The notes under the pieces: model-generated | Databases searched by the model: none | What the model was told of the DNA's origin: nothing | The model's input: only the letters and a program-made list of their open reading frames with translations | In this document: positions 44,157-53,070 of the stretch, piece by piece | Numbering within the stretch: the stretch's first letter is position 1 | Layout: each line of letters begins with the position of its first letter | Translations under genes and position numbers: made by a program | NCBI GenBank assembly: GCA_026393675.1 | Contig: JAPKZQ010000004.1 | Coordinates: 1 to 64,000 of the forward strand | Length of the DNA stretch: 64,000 nucleotides | DNA from: Acidobacteriota bacterium | GTDB taxonomy: Bacteria > Acidobacteriota > Vicinamibacteria > Vicinamibacterales > JAKQTR01 | Direction of reading: 5' to 3'

Positions 44157-46895
44157 CTAGAATCGCGTGACGTAGGCGAACGACAGACTGCGGCCGGGCG
44201 CGTCGAGGCCCCACGCAATGCCGCGATAGTTCCTGTCGGTCAGGTTCTCGAATTCGAACGTGATCTCGCGTTTCGAATTGAACCGATACCCGCCGCGAAC
44301 AGCCACGGTCGTGTAGCCGTGAACGGACGTGTACAGCGGCGCCGAGTCGGCCGTTCCGAGTACGCGGTTCTGCACCTGGGCGAGTGTCTCGCCCGTCACG
44401 ATTAACACATCGTCGGCCGTGCCGGCCACGCCGTCGGCCCCAGGCGACACCCAGCCGCGCGCGGTGGCGCCGTTGTAGAAAAAGTTTCGGATATTGGCCC
44501 GCGTGCGCGTCGCGCCGGTCCGGCGGTCCTCGAGATCGAGCGTCGACAGCCGGGTCTGCTCGCCAACAACGTGCAGGATCGGCTCAATCCAGTAGCGGCC
44601 GTTGGGCGCCGAGTACCGCAGTTTCAGGTAGAAATCCTGGCCGGGCGTCCCACCCTCGATGTTCGGGGCGAGGCCGGTCGCGGGGTCTTCGGCGTGCAGG
44701 AGCGTGAGGACCGTGCCCACCGACCATCCCGGCGCGACACTCCAGTCCAGCCGGTGCTCGAATCCCACGATGCGCGCGTCCCCGTAGTTCACCCGGACCA
44801 GGACCGGAGATGACGAGGCCGGCACGTACACCACGCCCGTGGCTCCCTGCGCCGAGATCATCTGGTCGCCAAGCGTGAGTCCGACAGCGCCCTGCGGCAG
44901 GATGAGCGCCTGGTACGTGATGTTGTCGTAGATGCTGTTGACGAAGAAAGACGCCTCTGTCGACAGGCGGCGGCTGCGGTAACCGAAGCCGCCTTCGTAG
45001 CTGAGGCTGGTCTCAGGACCGGCGGCCGCAACGGTCCTCCCGGTGCTGGTCGCCGTCGCGCCGGCTCCGGATCCGATCGTGGCGCCCAGTCCCTTCAGCT
45101 CGGTCGCCGACACCGTGAATCCCGATCCAGTCAGGCCCAGCGTGCCGAGATCGGTGATATGCGGTGCGCGGAATCCGCGGCTCACGTTGGTCGTGAAGCT
45201 CCAGCCGGGCTTCGGCGTCGCCACCAATCCCGCACGGAACGTCACGCTCGAGGTGTCGAGCGCGTCGTCTGGCCACAGCGGCTTGCCGTTGATGATGGGG
45301 CTGTCAGACGCACGCGAGCGGTAGTGCGCCCCGCTGTAGCGGAGATCGCCGACCGCCCGGAGCAGGCCTGGCACGATCTCAAACGCGTCCTGCACGTAGA
45401 GGCCCTCGCTGCGGTACGTCGCACCATCCGGCACGCGGCCTCGCCGCACCGTCGTCGCCCCGTTCACCGGGTTGAACGCGAACGACGGCGCCTTGATACG
45501 TTCCGGATAGAATTCGCCGCCCACGAGCAGTTCGTGCCGGTCGCCAAACCTGGCGACCGCCTTCACCTGGAAGCCGTGCGCATACGTCCGCTCGTATTCG
45601 TGCGTGATGGAGGCTAGCGGATTGCCGTTGCCACCCTGATTGACGCGTTCTTCGCGCTGCGTGTTGAACGAATAGGTGGCGGTCACCTGGTCGAAGATTC
45701 CGAGACCGGCCCGGTTGTACTTGACGTAGAACGCATCCAGCATCAGGTTCCGCAGATCGGCCTGCAAGTTGCCATCACCACCGAGGAGTTGATCGTACCG
45801 CTTTCCTCCGTCCTGCTGGTTCCTGGAGTAGCTGACCACGAACTGATCGCTGGAGCTCGGAGTCCAGTTGAGTTTCAGGAGTCCGCCATACTGCGTGAAC
45901 TCTGTGTCCGGCAGACGAGCCGCCATCAGCTTGTCGGACGAGAGGCCAAGGAAACGCGTGACGGCGGCGTGGGAATTGATGCCGTCTCCCGCGCGCAGCC
46001 GGTTCATCTTGCGCACGGCCGTATTGACCAGCATGCCGAACCGCTCGGCCGAGTAGCCGACCGACACGTTGGTCCCGACGCTCTCGTCGGCCGTGTTCGC
46101 CCTGAACGTGACCGCGCCGCGCCAGGCGGGACCGCCCGGCGACAACAGGCTTGGCACCTGCGAGAGAAACTGGATGCTGCCGCCCAGGGCGTCGCTGCCG
46201 TACTGGGCGCTGTTGGGCCCACGGAGAATCTCAATCGCCTGCAGGCTGCTGGGTTCGATCAGATCGAGGAACGTGTTCACGCCGCCACGCTGCGCCGAGT
46301 TCGAATAGCGGACGCCGTCGACAAAGATGTTGACCTTGTTGCCCGTCAAGCCACGAACGTAAATCCCGGCCATCGTCGGGCTGGTGCGCAGGAGATTGAC
46401 CCCGGGTTCCTCCAGGACGGCCTGGGCCACCACGGCCTTGGCCCGCTCGAGGATGGCGCCACTCTCGATGACGTTGATCGGCTGTGACACGGCCTGGACA
46501 TCCTGCGCCACGCCTGCCGTGGCCGTCACCGTAACCTCGGCTTCAACCGGCGTCACGTCGAGCGTCACGTCGACCACCCGCGGCGTCGTCGCTGACACGG
46601 TCACCGGTACGCGCTTGTCGCTGAATCCTGGGAACGACACGACCAGAAGGTAGCGCCCGGGAGTGAGCTGCTCGAGCGCGAACTGCCCGTCCTTGCCGGT
46701 GCGTACCGTTTTCACGCTCATCTGCTCGCCGGTGACCAGCGCGACGTTGGCGTTCGCGATGACGGCGCCGCTGGAATCTCGTACGACGCCCGACACGCGG
46801 CCGGGGCCGTCGGCCGCCAGGGCCACGCCGGCTGCCAGGCCGATCATCGCCACCCCGATCCACATCCGCGCGACGCAGCCGTGCAGCTTGTTCAT
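44157..46895 (-). CDS. TonB-dependent receptor
   Basis: This 912-aa outer-membrane active transporter has a signal peptide (about 1-28) and a carboxypeptidase-regulatory-like domain (about 32-110, GVVRDSSGAVIANANVALV). A TonB plug domain follows (about 135-245, VLEEPGVNLLRTSPTMAGIYVRGLTGNKVNIFVDGVRYSNS...GPNSAQYGSDALGGSI), then a 22-strand-type barrel ending LSFAYVTRF with the terminal Phe. The plug resembles the siderophore/cobalamin class. The ATG at 46895 is chosen over the longer open frame because the signal peptide starts there. The upstream gap (46896-47074) has a GAACCCGCC/GGCGGGTTC-like hairpin but no recognised riboswitch. Substrate unknown. Confidence 0.93.
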   Translation of the reverse strand: MNKLHGCVARMWIGVAMIGLAAGVALAADGPGRVSGVVRDSSGAVIANANVALVTGEQMSVKTVRTGKDGQFALEQLTPGRYLLVVSFPGFSDKRVPVTVSATTPRVVDVTLDVTPVEAEVTVTATAGVAQDVQAVSQPINVIESGAILERAKAVVAQAVLEEPGVNLLRTSPTMAGIYVRGLTGNKVNIFVDGVRYSNSAQRGGVNTFLDLIEPSSLQAIEILRGPNSAQYGSDALGGSIQFLSQVPSLLSPGGPAWRGAVTFRANTADESVGTNVSVGYSAERFGMLVNTAVRKMNRLRAGDGINSHAAVTRFLGLSSDKLMAARLPDTEFTQYGGLLKLNWTPSSSDQFVVSYSRNQQDGGKRYDQLLGGDGNLQADLRNLMLDAFYVKYNRAGLGIFDQVTATYSFNTQREERVNQGGNGNPLASITHEYERTYAHGFQVKAVARFGDRHELLVGGEFYPERIKAPSFAFNPVNGATTVRRGRVPDGATYRSEGLYVQDAFEIVPGLLRAVGDLRYSGAHYRSRASDSPIINGKPLWPDDALDTSSVTFRAGLVATPKPGWSFTTNVSRGFRAPHITDLGTLGLTGSGFTVSATELKGLGATIGSGAGATATSTGRTVAAAGPETSLSYEGGFGYRSRRLSTEASFFVNSIYDNITYQALILPQGAVGLTLGDQMISAQGATGVVYVPASSSPVLVRVNYGDARIVGFEHRLDWSVAPGWSVGTVLTLLHAEDPATGLAPNIEGGTPGQDFYLKLRYSAPNGRYWIEPILHVVGEQTRLSTLDLEDRRTGATRTRANIRNFFYNGATARGWVSPGADGVAGTADDVLIVTGETLAQVQNRVLGTADSAPLYTSVHGYTTVAVRGGYRFNSKREITFEFENLTDRNYRGIAWGLDAPGRSLSFAYVTRF

Positions 46896-47074
46896 GTTCG
46901 ATCCTGAAATGGCAAAAGGAGAGCGAACCCGCCAGGGCGGGCTCGAAACCGGGGGGCAGCCACGTGATGCTAACGGACTGGCGCGACTACTACCAGCGGT
47001 CGTCGATGGACGGCATGCCAAAAACCCGCACGGGCGCAATTGATTGCGCCCCCACGGTGGACGTGTGGTGGTCC

Positions 47075-48175
47075 CTATCCGTTCTTCTTCTCGAACTCCC
47101 GCATAAACTGCACGAGCGCGTCGACGCCGTCCTCGGGGAACGCGTTGTAGATGGACGCGCGCATACCCCCGACCGACCGGTGGCCCTTGAGGCCGTCGAG
47201 GCCCGCCGCTTTCGATTCCTTCGCGAACTTCGCCTCGAGTTCCTCGCTCGGCAGCCGGAACGTCACGTTCATGAGCGACCGGCAGTCCTTCTGCGCGTGA
47301 CCCTTGTAGTAACCCGTCCGGTCGATCTCGGCGTAGAGTCTGGCCGCCTTACGCTGGTTGATGGCATGGATGCCCGGCAGGCCGCCAATCGAGAGCAGCC
47401 ACTTCATCACGAGCCCCATGATGTAGATAGCGAAACACGGCGGCGTGTTGTACATCGAGGTGTTTTCGGCGTGGATCGCGTAGTTCAGCATCGTCGGCAG
47501 CTTGGGATCGTCGACGCGCTTCTTCAGCCACTCGTCCTTCACGATGACCAGCGCCACCCCGGCGGGTCCGATGTTCTTCTGAGCGCCCGCGTAAATCAGG
47601 GCGTGTTTGGACACATCGAGCGGACGGCTGAACATGTCGGACGAGGTGTCGCACACGAGCGGCACGTGGCCCGTCTCGGGCACGTACTTGAACTCGACAC
47701 CGTGAATCGTCTCGTTCGAGGTGAACGACACGTAGGCCGCGGTCGGATCGAGCTTGAGTTCGCCCTGCGCTGGCACGTGGTTGAAGTTGGTGGCCTCACC
47801 CGTGAAGGCGATCTTCACGCCGCCGACCTTCTTCCCTTCCTTGACGGCCTTCTGCGACCACGCGCCGGTGACAACGTAATCGGCCGAGCCGTCGCGGGGC
47901 AGGAAGTTGAGCGGCACCATCGAGAACTGCAGGCTCGCGCCGCCAGGCAGGAAGAGCACTTTGTAGTCGTCCGGCACGTCGGCCAGTTTACGGATGTCGG
48001 CCTCCGTCTGCTGGAGCACGCCCTCGAAGAACTTGCCCCGATGGCTCATCTCGAGAATTGACATGCCGACGCCGGGCATGCTGACCAGATCCCGCTGGGC
48101 TTCTTCGAGCACCGGGAGCGGGAGCACGGCCGGACCGGCCGCGAAGTTGAAGACACGCGCTGTTGCTGTTGCCAT
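47075..48175 (-). CDS. serC: phosphoserine aminotransferase
   Basis: The 366-aa PLP enzyme converts 3-phosphohydroxypyruvate + glutamate to O-phosphoserine. It has NFAAGPAVLPLPVLEEAQ, EMSHRGKFF, FLPGGASLQFSMVP, the PLP lysine in YAGAQKNIGPAG and GGMRASIYNAFPEDGV, as in SerC. ATG 48175 has GGAGG upstream. It is the last gene of the DUF1015-serA-serC operon, 55 bp after serA. Confidence 0.96.
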   Translation of the reverse strand: MATATARVFNFAAGPAVLPLPVLEEAQRDLVSMPGVGMSILEMSHRGKFFEGVLQQTEADIRKLADVPDDYKVLFLPGGASLQFSMVPLNFLPRDGSADYVVTGAWSQKAVKEGKKVGGVKIAFTGEATNFNHVPAQGELKLDPTAAYVSFTSNETIHGVEFKYVPETGHVPLVCDTSSDMFSRPLDVSKHALIYAGAQKNIGPAGVALVIVKDEWLKKRVDDPKLPTMLNYAIHAENTSMYNTPPCFAIYIMGLVMKWLLSIGGLPGIHAINQRKAARLYAEIDRTGYYKGHAQKDCRSLMNVTFRLPSEELEAKFAKESKAAGLDGLKGHRSVGGMRASIYNAFPEDGVDALVQFMREFEKKNG

Positions 48176-48230
48176 GATCGATTCCTCCAGAAAGAGCAGA
48201 GCAGCCCGCGTGTCGTGCGGGCCGTGCTCG

Positions 48231-49496
48231 TCAGCTGATCGCCACCACCTGCACATCCAGCACGTCAGGGTTTCCCGCCTTGATCCGCGCGATCACATCG
48301 GCCGACGGTTCCCCGTCGACATTGAGCCGCGCGATGGCCGCCTCGGCGTCGGCGAAGATGATGTTCTCGGTTTCCTCGACGTTCAATCCGGCTTCGCGCA
48401 GCAGGTCGAACACATGCGCCAGCACGCCCGGGCGGTCCTTCTGCCGGACGACCAGGACATGCGTGGCCGGCGTCTTGCGCGCGAGATTGATCACGTTCGG
48501 GACGCGGCCCGTCTGCGTGAAGACCTGGATGATATGAACGGTCTCTGCAGCGATGGCCTCCTGCGCCTGGTCGGTCGACGCGCCGATGTGGTGCGTGCCA
48601 TACACGTTGGGCAACTGCACCAGCGGGTCGAGGAAATCACCCGCTGGCGTGGCGGGTTCCTTGCCATACACATCAATCGCCACCCGCAGATTCTTCTCCT
48701 TGACCGCGGCTTCGAGCGCCTTGTAGTCGACCACCTCGCCGCGCGCGGTGTTGACGAAGAACGAACCTGGCTTCAACTGGCCAAGCACGTCGGCGCTGAC
48801 GACGCCCCGCGTCTTGTCGTTGAGGGCAAGATGCACACTCAGGATGTCGCAGTGCGCGGCGACTTCGGCCGGCGTCTCGCACACCCGCACGTTCGGCTCC
48901 ATCGGGGCGCCAGACGCTGGACGGAGACGCATGAGGAGCGGCAGGTCGACCGGCAGTCCGTCCTTGCCGACCTCGATGCCCATCTCACTCCAGATCGCCA
49001 GCTTCATCCCGAAGGCCTGGGCGCGCTTGGCCATCTCCTGCCCGATGCTGCCAAAACCCAGCAGGCCGAGCGTGCGGCCATGGAGGCCCCTGGCCTTCGA
49101 GAACTCCTTCTTGTTCCACTTGCCCGCGCGCAACTCGGCCACATTGTCCGGAATGCGCCGGTCGAGTGAGAGGATCAGACCAAAGGCCAGCTCCGCCACC
49201 GCGATGGAGTTCCGACCGGGGCAGTTGGACACGTAGATGCCGCGTCGTGAGGCGGCTTTCACATCGATCGTGTCAAAGCCCGCGCCGGCGCGCACCACCA
49301 GCGACAGCGCGCTCGCATCGAGGATCGGTTCGGTCACCTTGGTCGACCGCACGACCAACACGTCGGCTTTCGTCAACGCCAACGCATCGCCAAGCGCGGC
49401 ATCTTTCAGATCGGGCTGGTAGAGGACCTCGACACCGAGCGCCTGCAGGGCGTCAAGACCGCTCTTCTCGAACTTGTCGGCAATGAGTACTTTCAT
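48231..49496 (-). CDS. serA: D-3-phosphoglycerate dehydrogenase with ACT domain
   Basis: The 421-aa enzyme makes the first committed step of serine synthesis. It shows VVRAGAGFDTID with the catalytic Arg, the NAD motif LLGFGSIGQEMA, VNTARGEVVDY, the catalytic HHIGAST and a C-terminal ACT domain (about 345-415, VVRQKDRPGVLAHVFDLLREAGLNVEE) likely to bind serine for feedback control. It starts at ATG 49496, 8 bp after the upstream DUF1015 gene. Confidence 0.96.
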   Translation of the reverse strand: MKVLIADKFEKSGLDALQALGVEVLYQPDLKDAALGDALALTKADVLVVRSTKVTEPILDASALSLVVRAGAGFDTIDVKAASRRGIYVSNCPGRNSIAVAELAFGLILSLDRRIPDNVAELRAGKWNKKEFSKARGLHGRTLGLLGFGSIGQEMAKRAQAFGMKLAIWSEMGIEVGKDGLPVDLPLLMRLRPASGAPMEPNVRVCETPAEVAAHCDILSVHLALNDKTRGVVSADVLGQLKPGSFFVNTARGEVVDYKALEAAVKEKNLRVAIDVYGKEPATPAGDFLDPLVQLPNVYGTHHIGASTDQAQEAIAAETVHIIQVFTQTGRVPNVINLARKTPATHVLVVRQKDRPGVLAHVFDLLREAGLNVEETENIIFADAEAAIARLNVDGEPSADVIARIKAGNPDVLDVQVVAIS

Positions 49497-49504
49497 GAGA
49501 ACTC

Positions 49505-50722
49505 CTAGATCGCGTGAATAAGCAACCCGTCCCGCAGCTTCGGCTCAAACCAGGTCGACTTGGGCGGCATGATCTCGCCCGCATCGGCAATCCCCATCAG
49601 ATCGGTGACGCTCACCGGGAACAGCGAAAACGCCACGGCCGCCTTGCCGGTAGCCACCAGCTTCTCGAGTTCGGCGGTGCCACGAATGCCGCCGACAAAA
49701 TCGATGCGTTTGTCGGTTCGCACGTCGGCAATCTTGAGTACCGGGTCGAGCAGGTGATCCTGGAGGATGCTGACATCGAGGCGGCTGATCACATCGGCAC
49801 CGGCGCGCGCGCCGACGTCGAGCGTGAACCACGTGCCGGCCAGGTGCATCGCCACATCACCCTTCTTCGCGGGTGTCGAAGGTCCGCCGTCGCGCACCGT
49901 AAACCTGGCCTTGACGGCCTGGAGAAACGCGTCGGGTGTGAGGCCAGCGAGGTCCTTGACGGTGCGGTTGTACGGAAGAATCTGCGTCTGGTTGTCGGGA
50001 AACGACACCGCGAGGAACCAGTCGGCTTCGACGACACCATCCCTGCCAATCTCCCGCGCGATCGCCTTTCGCGCCCGTGCCGCGCTGGCGGCCCGATGAT
50101 GCCCGTCGGCGATGTACACGGCCGGCAATGCACCAAACGCCGCGACGACCTGGGCCAGGTCGGCACCTATCACCTTCCAGACGGTGTGGCTGATGCCATC
50201 GGGCGCCACCAGGTCGTAGAGCGGCGCGATCGTGGCGACGCGCGCGGCGACGGCGTCGACTGCGGCTGACGCCCTGTAGGTCAGGAAGACAGGTCCAGTC
50301 TGCGCGCGCAACTCGGTGATATGGCGCGTGCGATCGTCTTCCTTGTCGCGCCTCGTCCGCTCGTGCTTCTTGACGAGATCGGCGTCGTACTCATCGACCG
50401 AGTAGCACGCCGCCACGCCGGTCTGCGTATGGGCACCCATGCGCAGCCGGTAGAAATACACGGCCGGCACGTTCTCCTCGACCATGTGCGGCCGCATTCG
50501 TGCGAACTGCCCGGCGGCGATCCGATACACGATGTCCGCGTACGGGTTCGTGTCGGGTGGGAGATCGATTTCTGCGCGGGACACGTGCAGGAAACTGAGG
50601 TCATTGCCCGCGGCGAGCGCGCGCGCTTCTTCGGTGTTGACCACATCGTACGGCACGGCCGCGATGCGTGAGGCGAGCGACGGCTCGGGCCTCAAGGCTC
50701 GAAAGGGACGGATGACAGCCAT
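49505..50722 (-). CDS. DUF1015 family protein (serine-pathway associated)
   Basis: The 405-aa protein starts AVIRPFRALRPEPSLASRIAAVPYDVV and contains YYADG-type IADGHHRAASA, both signatures of DUF1015, a family often found beside serA. Function is not established from sequence; a kinase or regulator of phosphoserine metabolism has been discussed for relatives. The open frame extends upstream to 50929, but homology begins at ATG 50722. A hairpin-bearing leader precedes it. Confidence 0.88.
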   Translation of the reverse strand: MAVIRPFRALRPEPSLASRIAAVPYDVVNTEEARALAAGNDLSFLHVSRAEIDLPPDTNPYADIVYRIAAGQFARMRPHMVEENVPAVYFYRLRMGAHTQTGVAACYSVDEYDADLVKKHERTRRDKEDDRTRHITELRAQTGPVFLTYRASAAVDAVAARVATIAPLYDLVAPDGISHTVWKVIGADLAQVVAAFGALPAVYIADGHHRAASAARARKAIAREIGRDGVVEADWFLAVSFPDNQTQILPYNRTVKDLAGLTPDAFLQAVKARFTVRDGGPSTPAKKGDVAMHLAGTWFTLDVGARAGADVISRLDVSILQDHLLDPVLKIADVRTDKRIDFVGGIRGTAELEKLVATGKAAVAFSLFPVSVTDLMGIADAGEIMPPKSTWFEPKLRDGLLIHAI

Positions 50723-50772
50723 GTGAACTCGCGATCCGCAGCACCGCGTCCCCACATGGGCGCAACGCCGCC

Positions 50773-50812
50773 TGAAGAAGAAGAAGGAGGGGCCTGAACC
50801 TTCGTTCCGGCC
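50773..50812 (-). promoter_or_regulatory. terminator-like hairpin in the leader of the serine operon
   Basis: On the minus strand GGCC-G-GAAC-GAAG-GTTC-A-GGCC (50812 to 50791) is followed by the pyrimidine tract CCTCCTTCTTCTTCTTC. It lies about 70 nt before the DUF1015 start, with another GAGCGG/CCGCTC stem just upstream. It may be an attenuator. The tract is not pure T, so termination strength is uncertain. No T-box or glycine-riboswitch motif was found. Confidence 0.35.
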
Positions 50813-50952
50813 GATGGTGAGCGGTCCGCAACCGTCCGCTCGTCGAACCGGAACCCAACGTGTTCCAGGGATGCCCGCGAATAGCACCCCGGACGCATCT
50901 AGTGAACCAAGAAGCCTGCGGACTGTCAAGGCCGGGAGAACGGCCGCCGTGC

Positions 50953-52335
50953 CTACCGCGCCGAGGCTGGTGGGCGGACTGTTGCGGAGACGGTGACTGA
51001 GGCCCGAGCCGCGTGGCGGACGTATTCCTGGGAACGCCGGGCTCCAGCCCGGCCCGCGTCCTGGCCACGGTGGAGCGTGGCGGCCCCAGGCACGGCGGAC
51101 GACGCCTCAGCCGGCAGGAGCGCCGCCTGCCGGTCACGTTCGGCCTGAAACGCGACCAGCAGCGCAGGGGCAATGGGTTCGCCGGGCGGCATGCGACGGC
51201 GTTCGACCAGCGGATTCACGTAGGCGCCGTTCTTCCGAATCCGGTAGTCCAGATGGGGCCCCGTCGCCAGCCCCGACGCGCCGACCCTCCCGACCAGGTC
51301 GCCCTGGCTCACGTGTTGGCCCGCGCGTACAGCAATCGACGACAAGTGCAGGTACATCGTCTCGTACCCGCTGCTGTGGCGAACCGCGACGAGACGTCCG
51401 GCCTCGCCGGAGAACCCCGCCTGCGTCACGACGCCATTGGCCACCGATACGACCGGCGCACCGATAGGAGCCGCGAAGTCGACCCCGAGGTGCGCCCGCG
51501 CAATATTGAGCACGGGGTGCATCCGGTTGTACGAGAACCCGGAGGTGACCCGCGGCTCGAACTTGAGCGGCGACCACAGCATGAATCGCTTCAGCGACCG
51601 GCCGTTCTCGTCGTAGTACCCCACCGTACCGTCAGGGTGCGTGAATCGGAACGCCTTGAGATGGCGCCCTTCGTTGACGAATTCCGCCGCAAACACGGCC
51701 CCGTACGACGCGGTCCCGGTCTCGCGCGTCACTTTGTGAACGGCGACGCGGAATTGGTCGCCAGGTTGGATGCCGCTGTTGAAATCCACTTCTCCGGAGA
51801 AGATAGCCGCCAGTTCGATCGACAGGTCATCGGTCTCGCCGACCGCGTGCATCGCCTCAAACAGCGATGGCGTCTGTTTGTCGATCCGGCCGGCAATGGC
51901 GGCAGTCGCCTCCTGCCGTTTGTACTCGACGATGTCGGCCACCAGTTCTCGTGGGGCTTCCGGTGTGGCTGGCGCCACACGCAGGCGGCGATCCAGATCG
52001 ATCTCGTAGTCGAACCCCCGCAGCCATCCGTCGAGGGTCCGCGTCAGCGTGAATCGCTGGTTCGCCCGGAGCTTGCGCGGATTGAACTGCAGCGATACCA
52101 ATCGGACTGCGGCTTCGGCGCGGTCGGGCGGCAGGTATGTCCTGAACAATTTCGCCAGCGTCGTCGCCTGCGGAACGCTGTCGGCGATCTCCTCAGTATC
52201 GGGGGACAAAAGGATGTCAGCCGCGGCCGCCAGGCCTCTGGGCGGGCCGGTCTCCTTCGCGCACCCGGCCGCACCGGCCAGCATAAGTGCACTGGAGACC
52301 AGCGCCAACACCAGAAGACGGGGGACTTTCACCAC
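50953..52335 (-). CDS. M23-family (LytM) metallopeptidase lipoprotein
   Basis: This 460-aa protein has a lipoprotein signal (about 1-25, MLAGAAGC), an OapA/LysM-like middle region (about 60-240) and a C-terminal M23 domain (about 285-385) with the Zn motifs HLGVDFAAP and PHLDYRI and the MYLHLS histidine. It probably cleaves peptidoglycan cross-bridges in the periplasm. The last 50-odd residues are Arg/Ala-rich and are encoded by a dispersed repeat (51036-51096), so the natural C-terminus may have been shorter. It starts at GTG 52335, 10 bp after the DinB-like gene. Confidence 0.9.
   Translation of the reverse strand: MVKVPRLLVLALVSSALMLAGAAGCAKETGPPRGLAAAADILLSPDTEEIADSVPQATTLAKLFRTYLPPDRAEAAVRLVSLQFNPRKLRANQRFTLTRTLDGWLRGFDYEIDLDRRLRVAPATPEAPRELVADIVEYKRQEATAAIAGRIDKQTPSLFEAMHAVGETDDLSIELAAIFSGEVDFNSGIQPGDQFRVAVHKVTRETGTASYGAVFAAEFVNEGRHLKAFRFTHPDGTVGYYDENGRSLKRFMLWSPLKFEPRVTSGFSYNRMHPVLNIARAHLGVDFAAPIGAPVVSVANGVVTQAGFSGEAGRLVAVRHSSGYETMYLHLSSIAVRAGQHVSQGDLVGRVGASGLATGPHLDYRIRKNGAYVNPLVERRRMPPGEPIAPALLVAFQAERDRQAALLPAEASSAVPGAATLHRGQDAGRAGARRSQEYVRHAARASVTVSATVRPPASAR
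51036..51096. repeat. dispersed repeat inside the M23 gene's 3' end
   Basis: GCCGGGCT/AGCCCGGC (51036-51053) forms an 8-bp stem, and GCTCCAGCCCGGCC with TGGAGCGTGGCG plus CCAGG match the repeat at 123-166. Confidence 0.7.
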
Positions 52336-52345
52336 GGGACCAGGG

Positions 52346-52945
52346 TTACTTGCGGATCTGCTGCGCGCGCTCGGTCGAGGGCGGCACCATCCCCTTGAGG
52401 CGCATCATAGTCACGAGGTTTCCGTAGTGCTCGTTGAGATGCGCCGTATTGGCGATCAGGCGGCCAGCGCGGGGACTCTCGTTCTGCCCGACCTTGATCA
52501 TCTCGAGCGCTTTCGCGTCAGTCAGCGTGCCATAGACGGTGTCGCAGTACGCAAACGAATCGGCCAGCGCCTTGACGGCTGCCGCTTTGGTGGTCGCCGT
52601 CTTCTCGAAGTCGTCCTTGTTCGGATTGGCCTCGCCCTTGGCGGCCGCGCAGTAGCTGAACTGCGAATTCGCCACGTGGTCGAACATCTGGGCGAAGTTC
52701 CGCACATCCTTGGTCGGCTGGAACGAATAGTCGGCTTCCGGCACCTTGGCGGCCGATTCGGTGAGGTTCCGCTTGATGGCGTTGTACCCGTTGAAGATGA
52801 CCCGGCTCAACGGTTCGGTCGGCCCCGCGGGAGCGGCCTGTGCCGTGGCGGCAGGTGCAGCCGACGGCGCGGGCGGTTGCGCCTGTGCGGCAATGGGCAA
52901 GGCAATGAGCATGGCAAGCGTGAGAACGGCAAACAGGCGTTTCAT
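52346..52945 (-). CDS. exported DinB-like protein
   Basis: The 199-aa protein has a signal peptide (MKRLFAVLTLAMLIALPIAAQAQ), a Pro/Ala linker and a DinB-type four-helix bundle (about 45-195: RNFAQMFDHVANSQFSYC, ANTAHLNEHYGNLVTMMRLKGMVPPS). The metal-binding His positions of DinB (DHVA, and H in NTAHLNEHYG) are present. ATG 52945 is backed by AAGGAG 9 nt upstream. It lies immediately upstream of the M23 peptidase gene. Role unknown; DinB proteins are often thiol-dependent transferases. Confidence 0.85.
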   Translation of the reverse strand: MKRLFAVLTLAMLIALPIAAQAQPPAPSAAPAATAQAAPAGPTEPLSRVIFNGYNAIKRNLTESAAKVPEADYSFQPTKDVRNFAQMFDHVANSQFSYCAAAKGEANPNKDDFEKTATTKAAAVKALADSFAYCDTVYGTLTDAKALEMIKVGQNESPRAGRLIANTAHLNEHYGNLVTMMRLKGMVPPSTERAQQIRK

Positions 52946-53070
52946 CGGCAAGACTCCTTCCGCTAGCGGTATTGGACGCAGCAATGCTGGGAACGGTCTG
53001 AGCGAGGTCCTGATCGTAACACAGCGCATGGCACCTGGTCGGCCCATGGCGCATCCGGGGACGCGGTCGC

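Noticed and set aside
46896-47074. Cobalamin riboswitch before the TonB receptor
   Set aside because: No B12-box-like sequence; only a short GC hairpin is visible.
50723-50929. T-box or glycine riboswitch before the serine operon
   Set aside because: The conserved T-box sequence and the glycine-aptamer motifs are absent.
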